DNA from: Eledone cirrhosa
Taxonomy: Eukaryota; Mollusca; Cephalopoda; Octopoda; Eledonidae
Direction: 5' to 3'
DNA length: 64,000 bases
NCBI GenBank assembly: GCA_964016885.1
Contig: OZ024742.1
Span: forward strand, 355,944,382 to 356,008,381
The translations under genes were made by a program, and so were the position numbers. Below the pieces are notes generated by a model. It was not told the DNA's origin. It saw only the letters and a program-made list of their open reading frames with translations, and did no database searches. Position 1 is the stretch's first letter. Each line of letters starts with the position of its first letter. Positions 55,111 to 64,000 of the stretch are shown piece after piece.

Positions 55111-55163
55111 GACGAATTCCAACTTTGTCTGATTTACTCGTTTTATTTACAATCCTTTAAAAT
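55108..55163. repeat. Solo arm of the 32262 foldback family
   Basis: TAATAAGACGAATTCCAACT and TTTGTCTGATTTACTCGTTT match 32265-32320. Confidence 0.85.
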
Positions 55164-55545
55164 ATATATACTGGTATTATAATGAAATAGTATGATAGAA
55201 TATTAAATTCTAAGTGTTAATTGAACAAGTACTTTCATGCTTTCGCAATCTTCAGGTTCATGATATGTGGTGACAGTCGAGTTTGCAATTTTCAACTGTA
55301 ATGAGATGGGTAAATTTACTACCTTTTATACATTTTATACAGAGAAAAGTGGCTCCAGAATGCAAAGCCCTGTAAACTGTATTTCGACCAATCAGTGTGT
55401 AGTTTCACTGAATTACTACAGCTGATTGGTTTAAGCGTCACGGCTGGTTGAGCATGCTAACGACCAATAGTCATATCCAACGTATCAATTGTTTTGCTTT
55501 TTTGAAATGATGAAAATAGCATTTTCTATTAATCATCACCATCAA
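55164..55545. other. Possible PLE family 1 terminal region
   Basis: This lies 3' of the minus-strand endonuclease relic at 55648. It contains CTGAAGATTGCGAAAGCATG on the minus strand (about 55230-55255), a hammerhead-like word pair without a usable helix III. No gene. Confidence 0.35.
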
Positions 55546-55554
55546 CATCACTTT

Positions 55555-55564
55555 TATTATTATT

Positions 55565-55600
<36 letters not shown>

Positions 55601-55612
55601 AGTGGTCGTGGT
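55555..55612. repeat. (GTT)n microsatellite
   Basis: ATT then about ten GTT units. Confidence 0.93.
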
Positions 55613-55647
55613 CATAGTGGTAGTAGAAGTAATACCCCTAGGCGTTA

Positions 55648-56345
55648 TTATTGTTCATTTAGCTTGGGTTTGAATTTATCAATAAAATTATTTTCTTTGA
55701 TTTTTCTCTTGATTTCACTTTGGCTGTGTAATTTGTAGAATGGGAATATTATAAATATTCCCTGACCTCATGTTGCCAGGTGGCCGCTTAGGGGTATATG
55801 ACGGACATTTGGGTCTCTGATTTGTTGACGGTGTACCCGTGCACGTTCCGATAGTGCATTTCCAGTTTGACCGACATATAGTTCTTCACAATTCGGGCAT
55901 TTAATGCAGTAAATTAGATTTCTGCTTTTGCAGTTCATATTTGCATTTGGGAATATTTTTCCAGTTTTTGTTTTCATATATTTACCGGCGAGTATGGATT
56001 GACATGTGCCGCATCGATTATCATTGCATTTAGATACAGTGAATGATTGGTCTGTGTTGTTAAGGTCAAACTTTGCTTTTGTTAGCAATTGCTTCAAATT
56101 TTTTGGCTGTCTTTTACTAAGAGTCAAAGATCGATCTGTGATTAAGTCTTTTAATTCATTACTTTGAGCAATGATCGGTAGGTTTGCTTTGGCAGTGTTG
56201 AAGATATTCTGGTGACATGGGTTGTGTGTCATTATAAATGGTATGACCAGTTCTTGATTTCTTCTTCCTTGGGTTGTTCTAAGTTGTTGTATAGGTATTT
56301 TTATAGCCCGCTGTATGCCATTTTCTATAAGTAGAGATAGGTATT
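55648..56345 (-). pseudogene. PLE family 1 endonuclease relic
   Basis: Read minus from the (TA)n boundary: [46 protein letters not shown], the cysteine group [44 protein letters not shown]. After a frameshift near 55767, FPFYKLHSQSEIK and FIDKFKPKLNEQ follow, then a stop at 55648-55650. It is co-linear with residues from about 395 to the end of the 25715 protein. The RT part is cut off by the microsatellite. Confidence 0.88.
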
Positions 56346-56762
<417 letters not shown>

Positions 56763-56770
56763 AGCTCCTT

Positions 56771-57505
56771 CCATTGCCCAGATGGTTCTATAGAAATAGT
56801 GGACACCTTCCGTTACCTGGGTGACAAAATCAGCAATGGTGGAGGGCGCTCTGAAAGTACAGTAGCTAGAGTCAGAACAGGATGGAAAAAGTTTAGAGAG
56901 CTTATACCACTATTGGTCGCTAAAGTTCTCTCTCTAAAAATGAAAGAGCAGACTGTATGATGCCTGCATATGAACAACAATGTTACATGGCAGTGAGACA
57001 TGGGCATTGTGTGCAGAGAATATACGCAGACTGGAGAGGAATGAAGCTTGCATGCTCCGTTGGATGAGTAATAGTAATATACATGAACGGCAAAGCATAA
57101 ATGAACTACGTGAGAAATTAGGAATAAGAGGGACCAGATGCTGTTTACTCGAGAGAAGACTACGTTGATATGGTCACCTGATGCGCTTGAAAGACGACAG
57201 CTGTATAAAAAAGTGCAGGGCGATCAAAATAGATGGAAATTACAGAGTAGGCAGACCCAGAAAAACCTGGGACGATTTGATAAATTCCGACCTTACACAC
57301 TCACACTTACCCCTCTCCAAGAAAATGTCACTGGACCTAGATCTTTCGCGCTACACAGTAATACAGAAGACAGCGTTCCATAAGTACAAAGCGAAACCTA
57401 CAGTCAGTAGGCACCTCCTAACCAAAAATACACCCTATCTCACTAACCCTACCCTCACCCCCATCTACACCACCCCTTTCTCAGTAAAGTTATGTTGGTA
57501 GCACA
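56771..57505 (+). pseudogene. Non-LTR retrotransposon, RT C-terminal relic
   Basis: Frame one gives [17 protein letters not shown] and [10 protein letters not shown]. After a frameshift near 56960, MLHGSETWALCAENIRRLER, MLRWMSNSNIHERQSI, ELREKLGIRG and RVGRPRKTWDDLINSDL follow. This is the thumb and C-terminal end of a LINE reverse transcriptase, co-linear with 14287-14945. It ends in an Asn/Pro/Thr-rich segment and is followed without interruption by the tail at 57506-57782. Confidence 0.87.
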
Positions 57506-57782
57506 ACATCCAGTCCGAAATTAATGAGGTCGTGTTGGTGTCACGACAAAAAAACACAGTCCACGCTGTAATGTGGCCGTGTAGGTAACACGGTAAACAC
57601 CTCCCAGTCCACACTGTAAACGTGGTTGGTGTTAGGAAGGGCATCCAGCCATAGAAAACCCTCCAGAAGTCCTATACGAGCAAGACAACCAATCTTTTCC
57701 TCACGTAGAACAATTCTCGTCTAAATCCATGCTAGTGTGGAAGATAGACATTAAACGGTGATGATGATGATGATGATGATGA
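57506..57782 (+). mobile_element. 3' UTR and (GAT)n tail of the same LINE
   Basis: GTGTTGGTGTCACGACAAAA, ACTGTAAACGTGGTTGGTGT, TAGGAAGGGCATCCAGCC and ATGCTAGTGTGGAAGATAGA, ending GGTGATGATGATGATGATGA. The link to a coding relic identifies the many solo tails in the window as 5'-truncated copies or SINEs that borrowed this end. Confidence 0.88.
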
Positions 57783-57785
57783 TAT

Positions 57786-57786
57786 G

Positions 57787-57845
<59 letters not shown>
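57786..57845. repeat. (TA)n microsatellite
   Basis: About 55 bp of TA after the LINE tail. Confidence 0.96.
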
Positions 57846-57849
<4 letters not shown>

Positions 57850-57850
<1 letters not shown>

Positions 57851-57965
57851 TAATAAATGGAAACTATATTTATAAAACCATATTTATGTTATTATACATA
57901 TTTCAAAGGCAACCAAGGCAAATTATGGTGCGCTTTCATCAGATAAAATACAGATTTGTTTTATA
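57850..57965. repeat. Solo arm of the 22378 foldback family
   Basis: TGGAAACTATATTTATAAAA, ACCATATTTATGTTATTATA and GCGCTTTCATCAGATAAAAT match 22395-22490. It has no inverted partner here. Confidence 0.8.
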
Positions 57966-59402
57966 AATAAATATTAACATACCCCGAAAAAAAGACAACC
58001 TTAACGGTTGGAGCTTCCTGGATAGTGGAGATAGTACATTTATTGAGGGTGATACAAAATTATGAGTGAGTATGCAAATGAGTGTCCGAAAGGTTGAAAA
58101 GATAACGGTTTATTTAAATTAAACTGTTGGAAGAAGGTGATATGTAAGGGAGAGAGGAGAAAAGAAAAAAAGAAAAAGAGAATGGAGAAAGATAGAAGAG
58201 GAAAGAAAGAATTGATAGTGAAAATAGAGTGCATGAAGAGATGAGTTTCAAAGGATAAATATACACAGCGTAAGTATATCTAAGTGAGAGAAGAGATGAG
58301 AATAACGTGGAAGAATATTATTTATAATGCAGGATTCATTACGTTTTGATTATAATACTTATAATGATAGGTTGAAAAATTAGATTAAAATTAAATTTAA
58401 ATTAAATTAAAATTAAAAAATTAGAAATCAAAATTAAAGATTAAAATTTACCTTAATATTAAAAATTTTATTTAATAATTTAATATTAATAATTAGTTTA
58501 AATATGTATGTTAAGGATTATAAATTATTTAAATAAATATATAGTATTTTACATTAGAGCAAATCTAGTATAGTTTATTTTATTAAAAGTTGTAAGCTAA
58601 AAATATAATTTAATTTAATTAAAAAATTTAAACATTCAAATAATTCTAAATTTATGAAAAATTTACGTGAGTTTACAAAGGAATAACCACTTAGTTATAT
58701 TATAAAAACAGTAAGGAAGTGTAAAGGAAGTTAGAAGTGATTTTTAAGAAATCAGATGACTCTAAGGATTAAATGTTATAAAGTTAAAAAGTTAAAGAAT
58801 ATATTTCAAACATGAACCATATGTTATTTTATACGAAGTCATAAATTTACTTGCTATAAAGTTAAAACATTTAAAAAATTTATCTTAAGAATATATTTAA
58901 AGCATAAACCATAGGTTATTCCACATATATATAAAAAAAACCTATATATAAAAATCATATGTTATTCCACATATATATAAACATTTGGATATATATATTA
59001 AAAACGTTTGAAGATATAAAAATATAAAAATATAAAAATATTGGAAGGTAAGAAAATAATGGTTTTTCTATATCTTTCAAAGGAATTTTCAAAAGATTTT
59101 CTTAAAACCTTCCGTAAGTTTTTCAAGAAAAAATTTTCCTTAAAGGAGTTTCAAGCCGTCATATAAAACAATGTTATAATCTATCGATAGGTGTAATAAT
59201 ATGAAGTATAGAGTATATATATGTGAAGTAGAGATAATAGAAAGTAAATTAAATATATGAATCATATATAGATATAGAAGATATTATGTAAAAGAGATAA
59301 ATCATATATTACATTTTATATATATATTTAAAAGTTGAGTTTAAACGATGTTTGCAAGAGCTGAATAATTTATTTCGCAAATTAATAGAGTTCTTACATT
59401 TT
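57966..59402. other. Unique, then extremely AT-rich DNA
   Basis: 58330-59300 is dominated by AAATTTAAATTAAA-like runs with ATATATAAA patches. Its position 3' of the minus-strand endonuclease relic at 59403 and its composition (compare 43191-44044) suggest a PLE 3' UTR. No gene. Confidence 0.45.
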
Positions 59403-60019
59403 AGTATAGAATGAAATGTTTGGATAAAGCAGTGTATGAAAGAGCTTTGGAAATAATTTTCCAAAGTAAAGAATAGTTAATATTCTTGAATTTCAAGTCC
59501 CATAATAAGTTAGATAGAGAAGTTGAAAATGTTTTTACCAATATTCGTAAAGGAACATTTATGGTTATTAAAACGAGATTTGAAGTCAGTGGAAGTAGAG
59601 CCGACATAGTTAAAGAAGTTTTCATTTGTTTTGACATTACAATTGTATACTATATTTTTAACTAAACAATTATTATTTAGAGGACAGTTAGATTTATTTC
59701 TACAATTACATTTATCTAAATTTATATTATTTGGAGCCGTAACATTATATTGGATATTGCTAGGGGTATTAATGCTATTCTGATTAGGTTTGAAGTTTCT
59801 ATTATTAATTATATTAATATTCTGCGCTAAATTCATAGTAGTGGAATATGAGAGTTTAATAGTATGTCTATTAAAGATTGAGTAATACCTGTGTGTCTTA
59901 GGAAAGCACCTATCTAGAGCTTTAAGTATTAAAATTCCTATTGCTACAGACATCATAGCAATGCGAGAAAGGCATAAAATATATTGCTGATTTATAAAGA
60001 GCTCGGTCTCTTTACTCAA
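59403..60019 (-). pseudogene. PLE family 3 endonuclease relic
   Basis: Read minus from 60019: FPKTHRYYSIFNRHTIKLSY, then CNCRNKSNCPLNNNCL, NIVYNCNVKTN, YVGSTSTDFKSRFNNH. After a frameshift near 59510, SLSNLLWDLKFKNINYSLLW and SKHFILY continue the domain to a stop at about 59403. It is co-linear with the endonuclease at 44234. The RT part is missing. Confidence 0.82.
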
Positions 60020-60059
60020 TGAGCTCCCTTGATTATGTTGTGAGTTTCTAGCTCTACCA

Positions 60060-60065
<6 letters not shown>

Positions 60066-60136
<71 letters not shown>

Positions 60137-60137
60137 C
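60066..60137. repeat. (TA)n microsatellite
   Basis: About 65 bp of TA, the left boundary of the palindrome that follows. Confidence 0.97.
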
Positions 60138-60185
60138 AAAATATCAAAATAAAGATCCGAAGGCATGGTATACATTTCCAATCAT

Positions 60186-60270
60186 TTTAATCACGACACA
60201 TGTTTCAATAAGAGATAGATCGATCGTGTAGCCATGATCTATTATCACTGACCTCGTCGGGTGAAAATGA
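60186..60270 (-). ncRNA. Long-helix-II hammerhead, one core change
   Basis: Same fold as 51470-51556, but the core reads CCGACGA (60260-60254) for CTGACGA. Helices I-III and GAAA (60206-60203) are kept. Likely inactive. Confidence 0.65.
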
Positions 60271-60397
60271 ATTGTCTTCAAATCCTTGATATGAGGGTGA
60301 AAATTAACGGTGTTCACTCACAGAGTTTAGTCTCTCATATAACTCTGTGAGTGAACACCGTTAATTTTCTCCCTCATATCAAGGATTTGAAGACAAT

Positions 60398-60485
60398 TTA
60401 TTTTCACCTGACGAGGTCAGTGATAATCGATCATGGCTACACGATCGATCTATCTCTTATTGAAACATGTGTCGTGATTAAAATG
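60398..60485 (+). ncRNA. Long-helix-II hammerhead, complete
   Basis: The core is CTGACGA (60408-60414). The helix II hairpin of about 21 bp is built from ATCGATCATG/CACGATCGAT with an outer extension. GAAA is at 60462-60465, the helix III ACA/TGT and the triplet GUC at 60471-60473. Helix I is TCAC/GTGA (60474-60477). Confidence 0.8.
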
Positions 60486-60653
60486 ATTGGAAATTTATAC
60501 CATGCCTTCGGAGCTTTATTTTGATACAAATACTCCGATTTACATCATCTAGCTGTTCCCATAAATGGGATTGAAGATATACAAAAGTGTGGAGAACTTA
60601 ATATTGCTAACAAAAATGTTATTAGATCGTTTGACACAACCAATATTACACCT

Positions 60654-60655
<2 letters not shown>

Positions 60656-60728
<73 letters not shown>

Positions 60729-60752
60729 TTCATATATATATATATGAATGTA
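60656..60752. repeat. (TA)n microsatellite
   Basis: About 70 bp of TA plus a TATATTCAT end, between two palindromic blocks. Confidence 0.96.
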
Positions 60753-60754
60753 TA

Positions 60755-61496
60755 TATAGTGCATTTTGCAATACACTTTATGCTTAATTAAAAGCATCTT
60801 GAAGACCTTATGCTATTGTTTTAGAGTAGTGACAGACTCACTTACTTTAATTTCAGCAAACAGGGGGAGATAAAGCTGACAAAGCCTTGTTTCTGCATTT
60901 ATTGATGCTTATCAAAGCCAACTACTCCTCCCGTCTGCTGAAATCACGGATGTTTGGTTCTTATAGAATTCTAGTAAATAATCAGGAATTGATTATACAG
61001 AGCGGTTGCCGGTCAAGCAGAAATTAAAAATGTTTGCTGAAATTAAAGTAAGTGAGTCTGTCACTACTCTAAAACAATAGCATACGGTCTTCAAAATGCT
61101 TTTAATTAAGCATAAAGTGTATTGCAAAATACACTATATATACATTCATATATATATTGCTATTTCAGAGCACCAATTCTAATTTTTAATTTCTGCTTGA
61201 CCGGCAACCGCTCTGTATAATCAGTTCCTGATTATTTACTAGAATTCTATAAGAACCAAACATCCGTGATTTCAGCAGACGGGAGGAGTAGTTGGCTTTG
61301 ATAAGCATCAATAAATGCAGAAACAAGGCCTTGTCAGCTTTATCTCCCCCTGTTTGCTGAAATTAAAGCAAGTGAGTTTGTCACTACTCTAAAACAATAG
61401 CATAAGATCTTCAAAATGCTTCTAATTAAGCATAAAGTGTATTGCAAAATGCACTATATATACATTCATATATATATGGCTATTTCAGAGCCCCAA

Positions 61497-61500
<4 letters not shown>
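60755..61500. repeat. Nested foldback, three segments
   Basis: GTGCATTTTGCAATACACTT to GTCACTACTCTAAAAC occurs at 60760-60850 and, inverted, at about 61050-61140 and 61375-61465. The block AGCAAACAGGGGGAGATAAA to GCGGTTGCCGGTCAAGCAGA (60855-61020) is inverted at 61185-61350. No coding part is seen. Confidence 0.88.

Positions 61501-61501
<1 letters not shown>

Positions 61502-61573
<72 letters not shown>
61502..61573. repeat. (TA)n microsatellite
   Basis: About 70 bp of pure TA at the left edge of the 2.3-kb palindrome. Confidence 0.97.
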
Positions 61574-61574
<1 letters not shown>

Positions 61575-61578
<4 letters not shown>

Positions 61579-63905
61579 TAACAGATTAAAGTTTAAGCAA
61601 AGAATCGCTGCTTTCACCCTTAACGGGATCTTCTGAAACTAACAAAGTCAATCTGTAAACGCAGAACTGGATATTTCAAAAGACGTTGCAACCGGAGGAA
61701 GACAGGAAGACGATACTTTGGTTCGTGGTAACGTTCGCTGGCAAAGAACGGGAAAAAACGAATAATACGTCATTAATAGGAGCGGTGAAAAACAATTACG
61801 CGCAAAGACAGAACCACGTTTATGGTATAAAAGAGGTCGTAGACTAATGTTCTCTTAGGTGGTGCATAGAGACGTTCTCTGGCAATGAACGAAAAAACGA
61901 AGATAATAAGTCATATGTGGAGCGTGGAGAACAATAGCACGCAAAGACAAAACCACGTAAATGGTATAGCAGAAGTCGTAGACTAAAATTAATCTCCGCT
62001 ACAGAGTTAAGAACAAAGTAAATAAATACAATACAGAAGTAATAGAAACAAATAAATACATACATGCAAACAGATACGCACATACACAAGCATACGCAAA
62101 ACCTTACCATAGGTATACAAAACCATGCACATATAAATATGTGTGTGTGTGTGTATGCTTGTGTACAAATAAATAAATAATTATATCAACGTATATAAGT
62201 AAATAAATACGTATATAACAAGCGCACACGCATACCTACATATAAATACACGAATGTTCGGAGACGTAAGTCAACTAAAACAAGAAGTACACATATACAC
62301 ACACCCACAATACGTACGAACCTGCATACTCACGCAGACGCAAAACTCCCGTATACACATAGCCAAACCCTAAATACCAGACTATGTAAACATTATACGC
62401 CATAACAGTCAAATATACGTGCGAGAAAGTATACATACCTTCACAAAACATACGGGTAATATATACTTACCTATGCAAATAAGTAAAGGAATAAACAAAA
62501 CATATACTTAGCTCCCACATCAAGACGTAAAATATCAACGTATAGATCGTGCTATCCGTTAGGGTATAACGTGGGGCTGTAATACAGGAAAGTTTTGTGC
62601 AATTTATGTTTACAAGCCGAAATTGCCTCAGATTTGTTGTTTAAGATGTGGTCTGTGGCGTAGAGTATTTCCAGCTTATATCTGGAGTATAAAAGATAAC
62701 CACACCCAATATAAGTTACACTGGGAGATCCTAGCTAGGGCTAGATCGTATAACGGAAATAAAAGACCATGTGACCTCTGCGCCCTTAGGCCTTGGAAAT
62801 ACTCTACGCCACAGACCACATCTTAAACAAAAAATCTGAGGCAATTTCGGCTTGTAAACATAAATTGCACAAAACTTTCCTGTATTACAGCCCCACGTTA
62901 TACCCTAACGGATAGCACGACCTATACGTGGATATTTTACGTCTTGATGTGGGAGCTAAGTATATGTTTTGTTTATTCTTTTACTTATTTGCATAGGTAA
63001 GTATATATTACCCGTATGTTTTGTGAAGGTATGTATACTTTCTCGTACGTATATTTGACTGTTATGGCGTATAATTTTTACATAGTCTGGTATTTAAGGT
63101 TTGGCTATGTGTATACGGGAGTTTTGCGTCTGCGTGAATATGCAGGTTCGTACGTATGGTGGGTGTGTGTATATGTGTACTTCTTGTTTTAGTTGACTTA
63201 CGTCTCCGAATATTCGTGTATTTATATGTAGGTATGCGTGTGCGCTTGTTATATACGTATTTATTTACTTATATACGTTGATATAATTATTTATTTATTT
63301 ATTTGTACACAAGCATACACACACACATATTTATATGTGCGTGGTTTTGTATACCTATGGTAAGGTTTTGCGTATGCTTGTGTATGTACGTATCTGTTTG
63401 CATGTATGTATTTATTTGTTTCTATTACTTCTGTATTGTATTTATTTACTTTGTTCTTAACTCTGTAGCGGAGATTAATTTTAGTCTACCACTTCTGCTA
63501 TACCATTTACGTGGTTTTGTCTTTGCGTGCTATTGTTCTCCACGCTCCACATATGACTTATTATCTTCGTTTTTTCGTTCATTGCCAGAGAACGTCTCTA
63601 TGCACCACCTAAGAGAACATTAGTCTACGACCTCTTTTATACCATAAACGTGGTTCTGTCTTTGCGCGTAATTGTTTTCCACCGCTCCTATTAATGACGT
63701 ATTATTCGTTTTTTCCCGTTCTTTGCCAGCGAACGTTACCACGAACCAAAGTATCGTCTTCCTGTCTTCCTCCGGTTGCTACGTTTTTTGAAATATCCAG
63801 TTCTGCGTTTACAGATTGACTTTGTTAGTTTCAGAAGATCCCGTTAAGGGTGAAAGCAGCGATTCTTTGCTTAAACTTTAATCTGTTATTTTAATAAATA
63901 TTTGC
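61575..63905. mobile_element. Giant foldback with a PLE endonuclease fragment inside
   Basis: The arms 61575 to about 62670 and about 62797-63905 are inverted copies of roughly 1.1 kb with few differences by eye. They share TTAAGATGTGGTCTGTGGCG, CCCGTATACACATAGCC and AACAAAGTCAATCTG among others. Only about 125 bp is unpaired. (TA)n is at the left boundary and at the window end (63986-64000). The outer end matches the piece at 20820-20880. Confidence 0.93.
62671..62796 (+). pseudogene. PLE family 4 endonuclease fragment, about 42 codons
   Basis: The only single-copy part of the foldback reads AYIWSIKDNHTQYKLHWEIL then ARARSYNGNKRPCDLCAL. This is the segment of PLE GIY-YIG domains with the W-x-LKD and CxLC pattern, as in the other families (SHVWSLKD...CGLC at 17290-17784). 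The catalytic GIY-YIG motifs lie in neither arm as far as I can see. It cannot act alone. Confidence 0.75.
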
Positions 63906-63985
63906 TCTACGGTTCTTATATATTTTATATATATTTTCCTTATCGAGCCCTCTTTGGATTTTAGTCTTCAATTTTATTATTATTG

Positions 63986-64000
63986 CTATATATATATATA
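63986..64000. repeat. (TA)n, cut by the window end
   Basis: The start of a TA tract that continues beyond the window. Confidence 0.8.

Larger units (their letters stand above)
60140..60545. mobile_element. Palindromic pair of PLE terminal repeats
   Basis: 60140-60330 and 60345-60545 are inverted copies of the terminal sequence seen at 51429-51620 (CCGAAGGCATGGTATA, AATCATTTTAATCACGACAC). They meet at AACTCTGTGAGTGAACACCG with almost no spacer. (TA)n lies left, and the right arm continues to (TA)n at 60656. Each arm has a hammerhead in inverse orientation. Confidence 0.9.

Noticed and set aside
61620..61650. CAGAAGA, CCC/GGG stem, GAAAGC (also 63830)
   Set aside because: Resembles the family 2 hammerhead, but the core U is changed and the bases after GAAA give no helix III.

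Overview
This window is repeat-dominated invertebrate DNA, most likely from a coleoid cephalopod (octopus, squid or cuttlefish). The main reason is the set of dispersed repeats. It holds several degenerate tRNA-derived SINEs of the kinds I associate with squid and octopus, many retroposon tails ending in (GATGAT)n or (ATC)n, very many (TA)n tracts, and a diverse set of Penelope-like elements (PLEs). I see no convincing host protein-coding gene, no rRNA and no CRISPR. The only near-intact tRNA sequence is the head of a SINE. The species assignment is inference from remembered repeat families, not from a search.

Layout. 350-4260 is a minisatellite of about 90 copies of a 43-bp unit. 4440-4900 is a compound triplet repeat. 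4900-16800 is AT-rich unique DNA with SINE copies, retroposon tails, a 101-bp minisatellite (11649-12025), another triplet array (13140-13560) and a non-LTR retrotransposon relic (14287-14945). 16965-29720 is a dense block of PLE copies and palindromic fragments between (TA)n tracts. It includes the best-preserved gene of the window, a reverse transcriptase plus GIY-YIG endonuclease at 25412-27589, which sits in a large inverted dimer. 30480-33230 has nested SINEs and retroposon tails. 33235-34863 is a dead pogo/Tigger-type transposase. 35200-36950 has nested inverted repeats. 37170-41900 is mostly quiet. 41969-48061 is a PLE with two direct pseudo-LTRs. 49410-51740, 53525-54960, 55648-56345 and 59403-60019 are further decayed PLEs. 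56771-57782 is a second non-LTR relic joined to its own 3' tail. 60140-63905 is a run of palindromes.

How the parts fit together. Four PLE families can be told apart by their GIY-YIG domains. Around them lie about 21 hammerhead-ribozyme motifs. Eleven keep both strands of the catalytic core, and in most of these helices I, II and III can be drawn by eye. The others carry core changes or are truncated. Many lie in palindromic inserts that begin and end in (TA)n tracts. The strongest theme of the window is therefore a population of hammerhead-bearing, foldback, PLE-derived elements living in TA microsatellites. Hammerheads in PLEs are already known. The number of distinct types here, the compact hairpin carrier at 29548-29712, the long-helix-II type, and the NRF-1-like palindrome in one family's termini are the parts worth checking as new.
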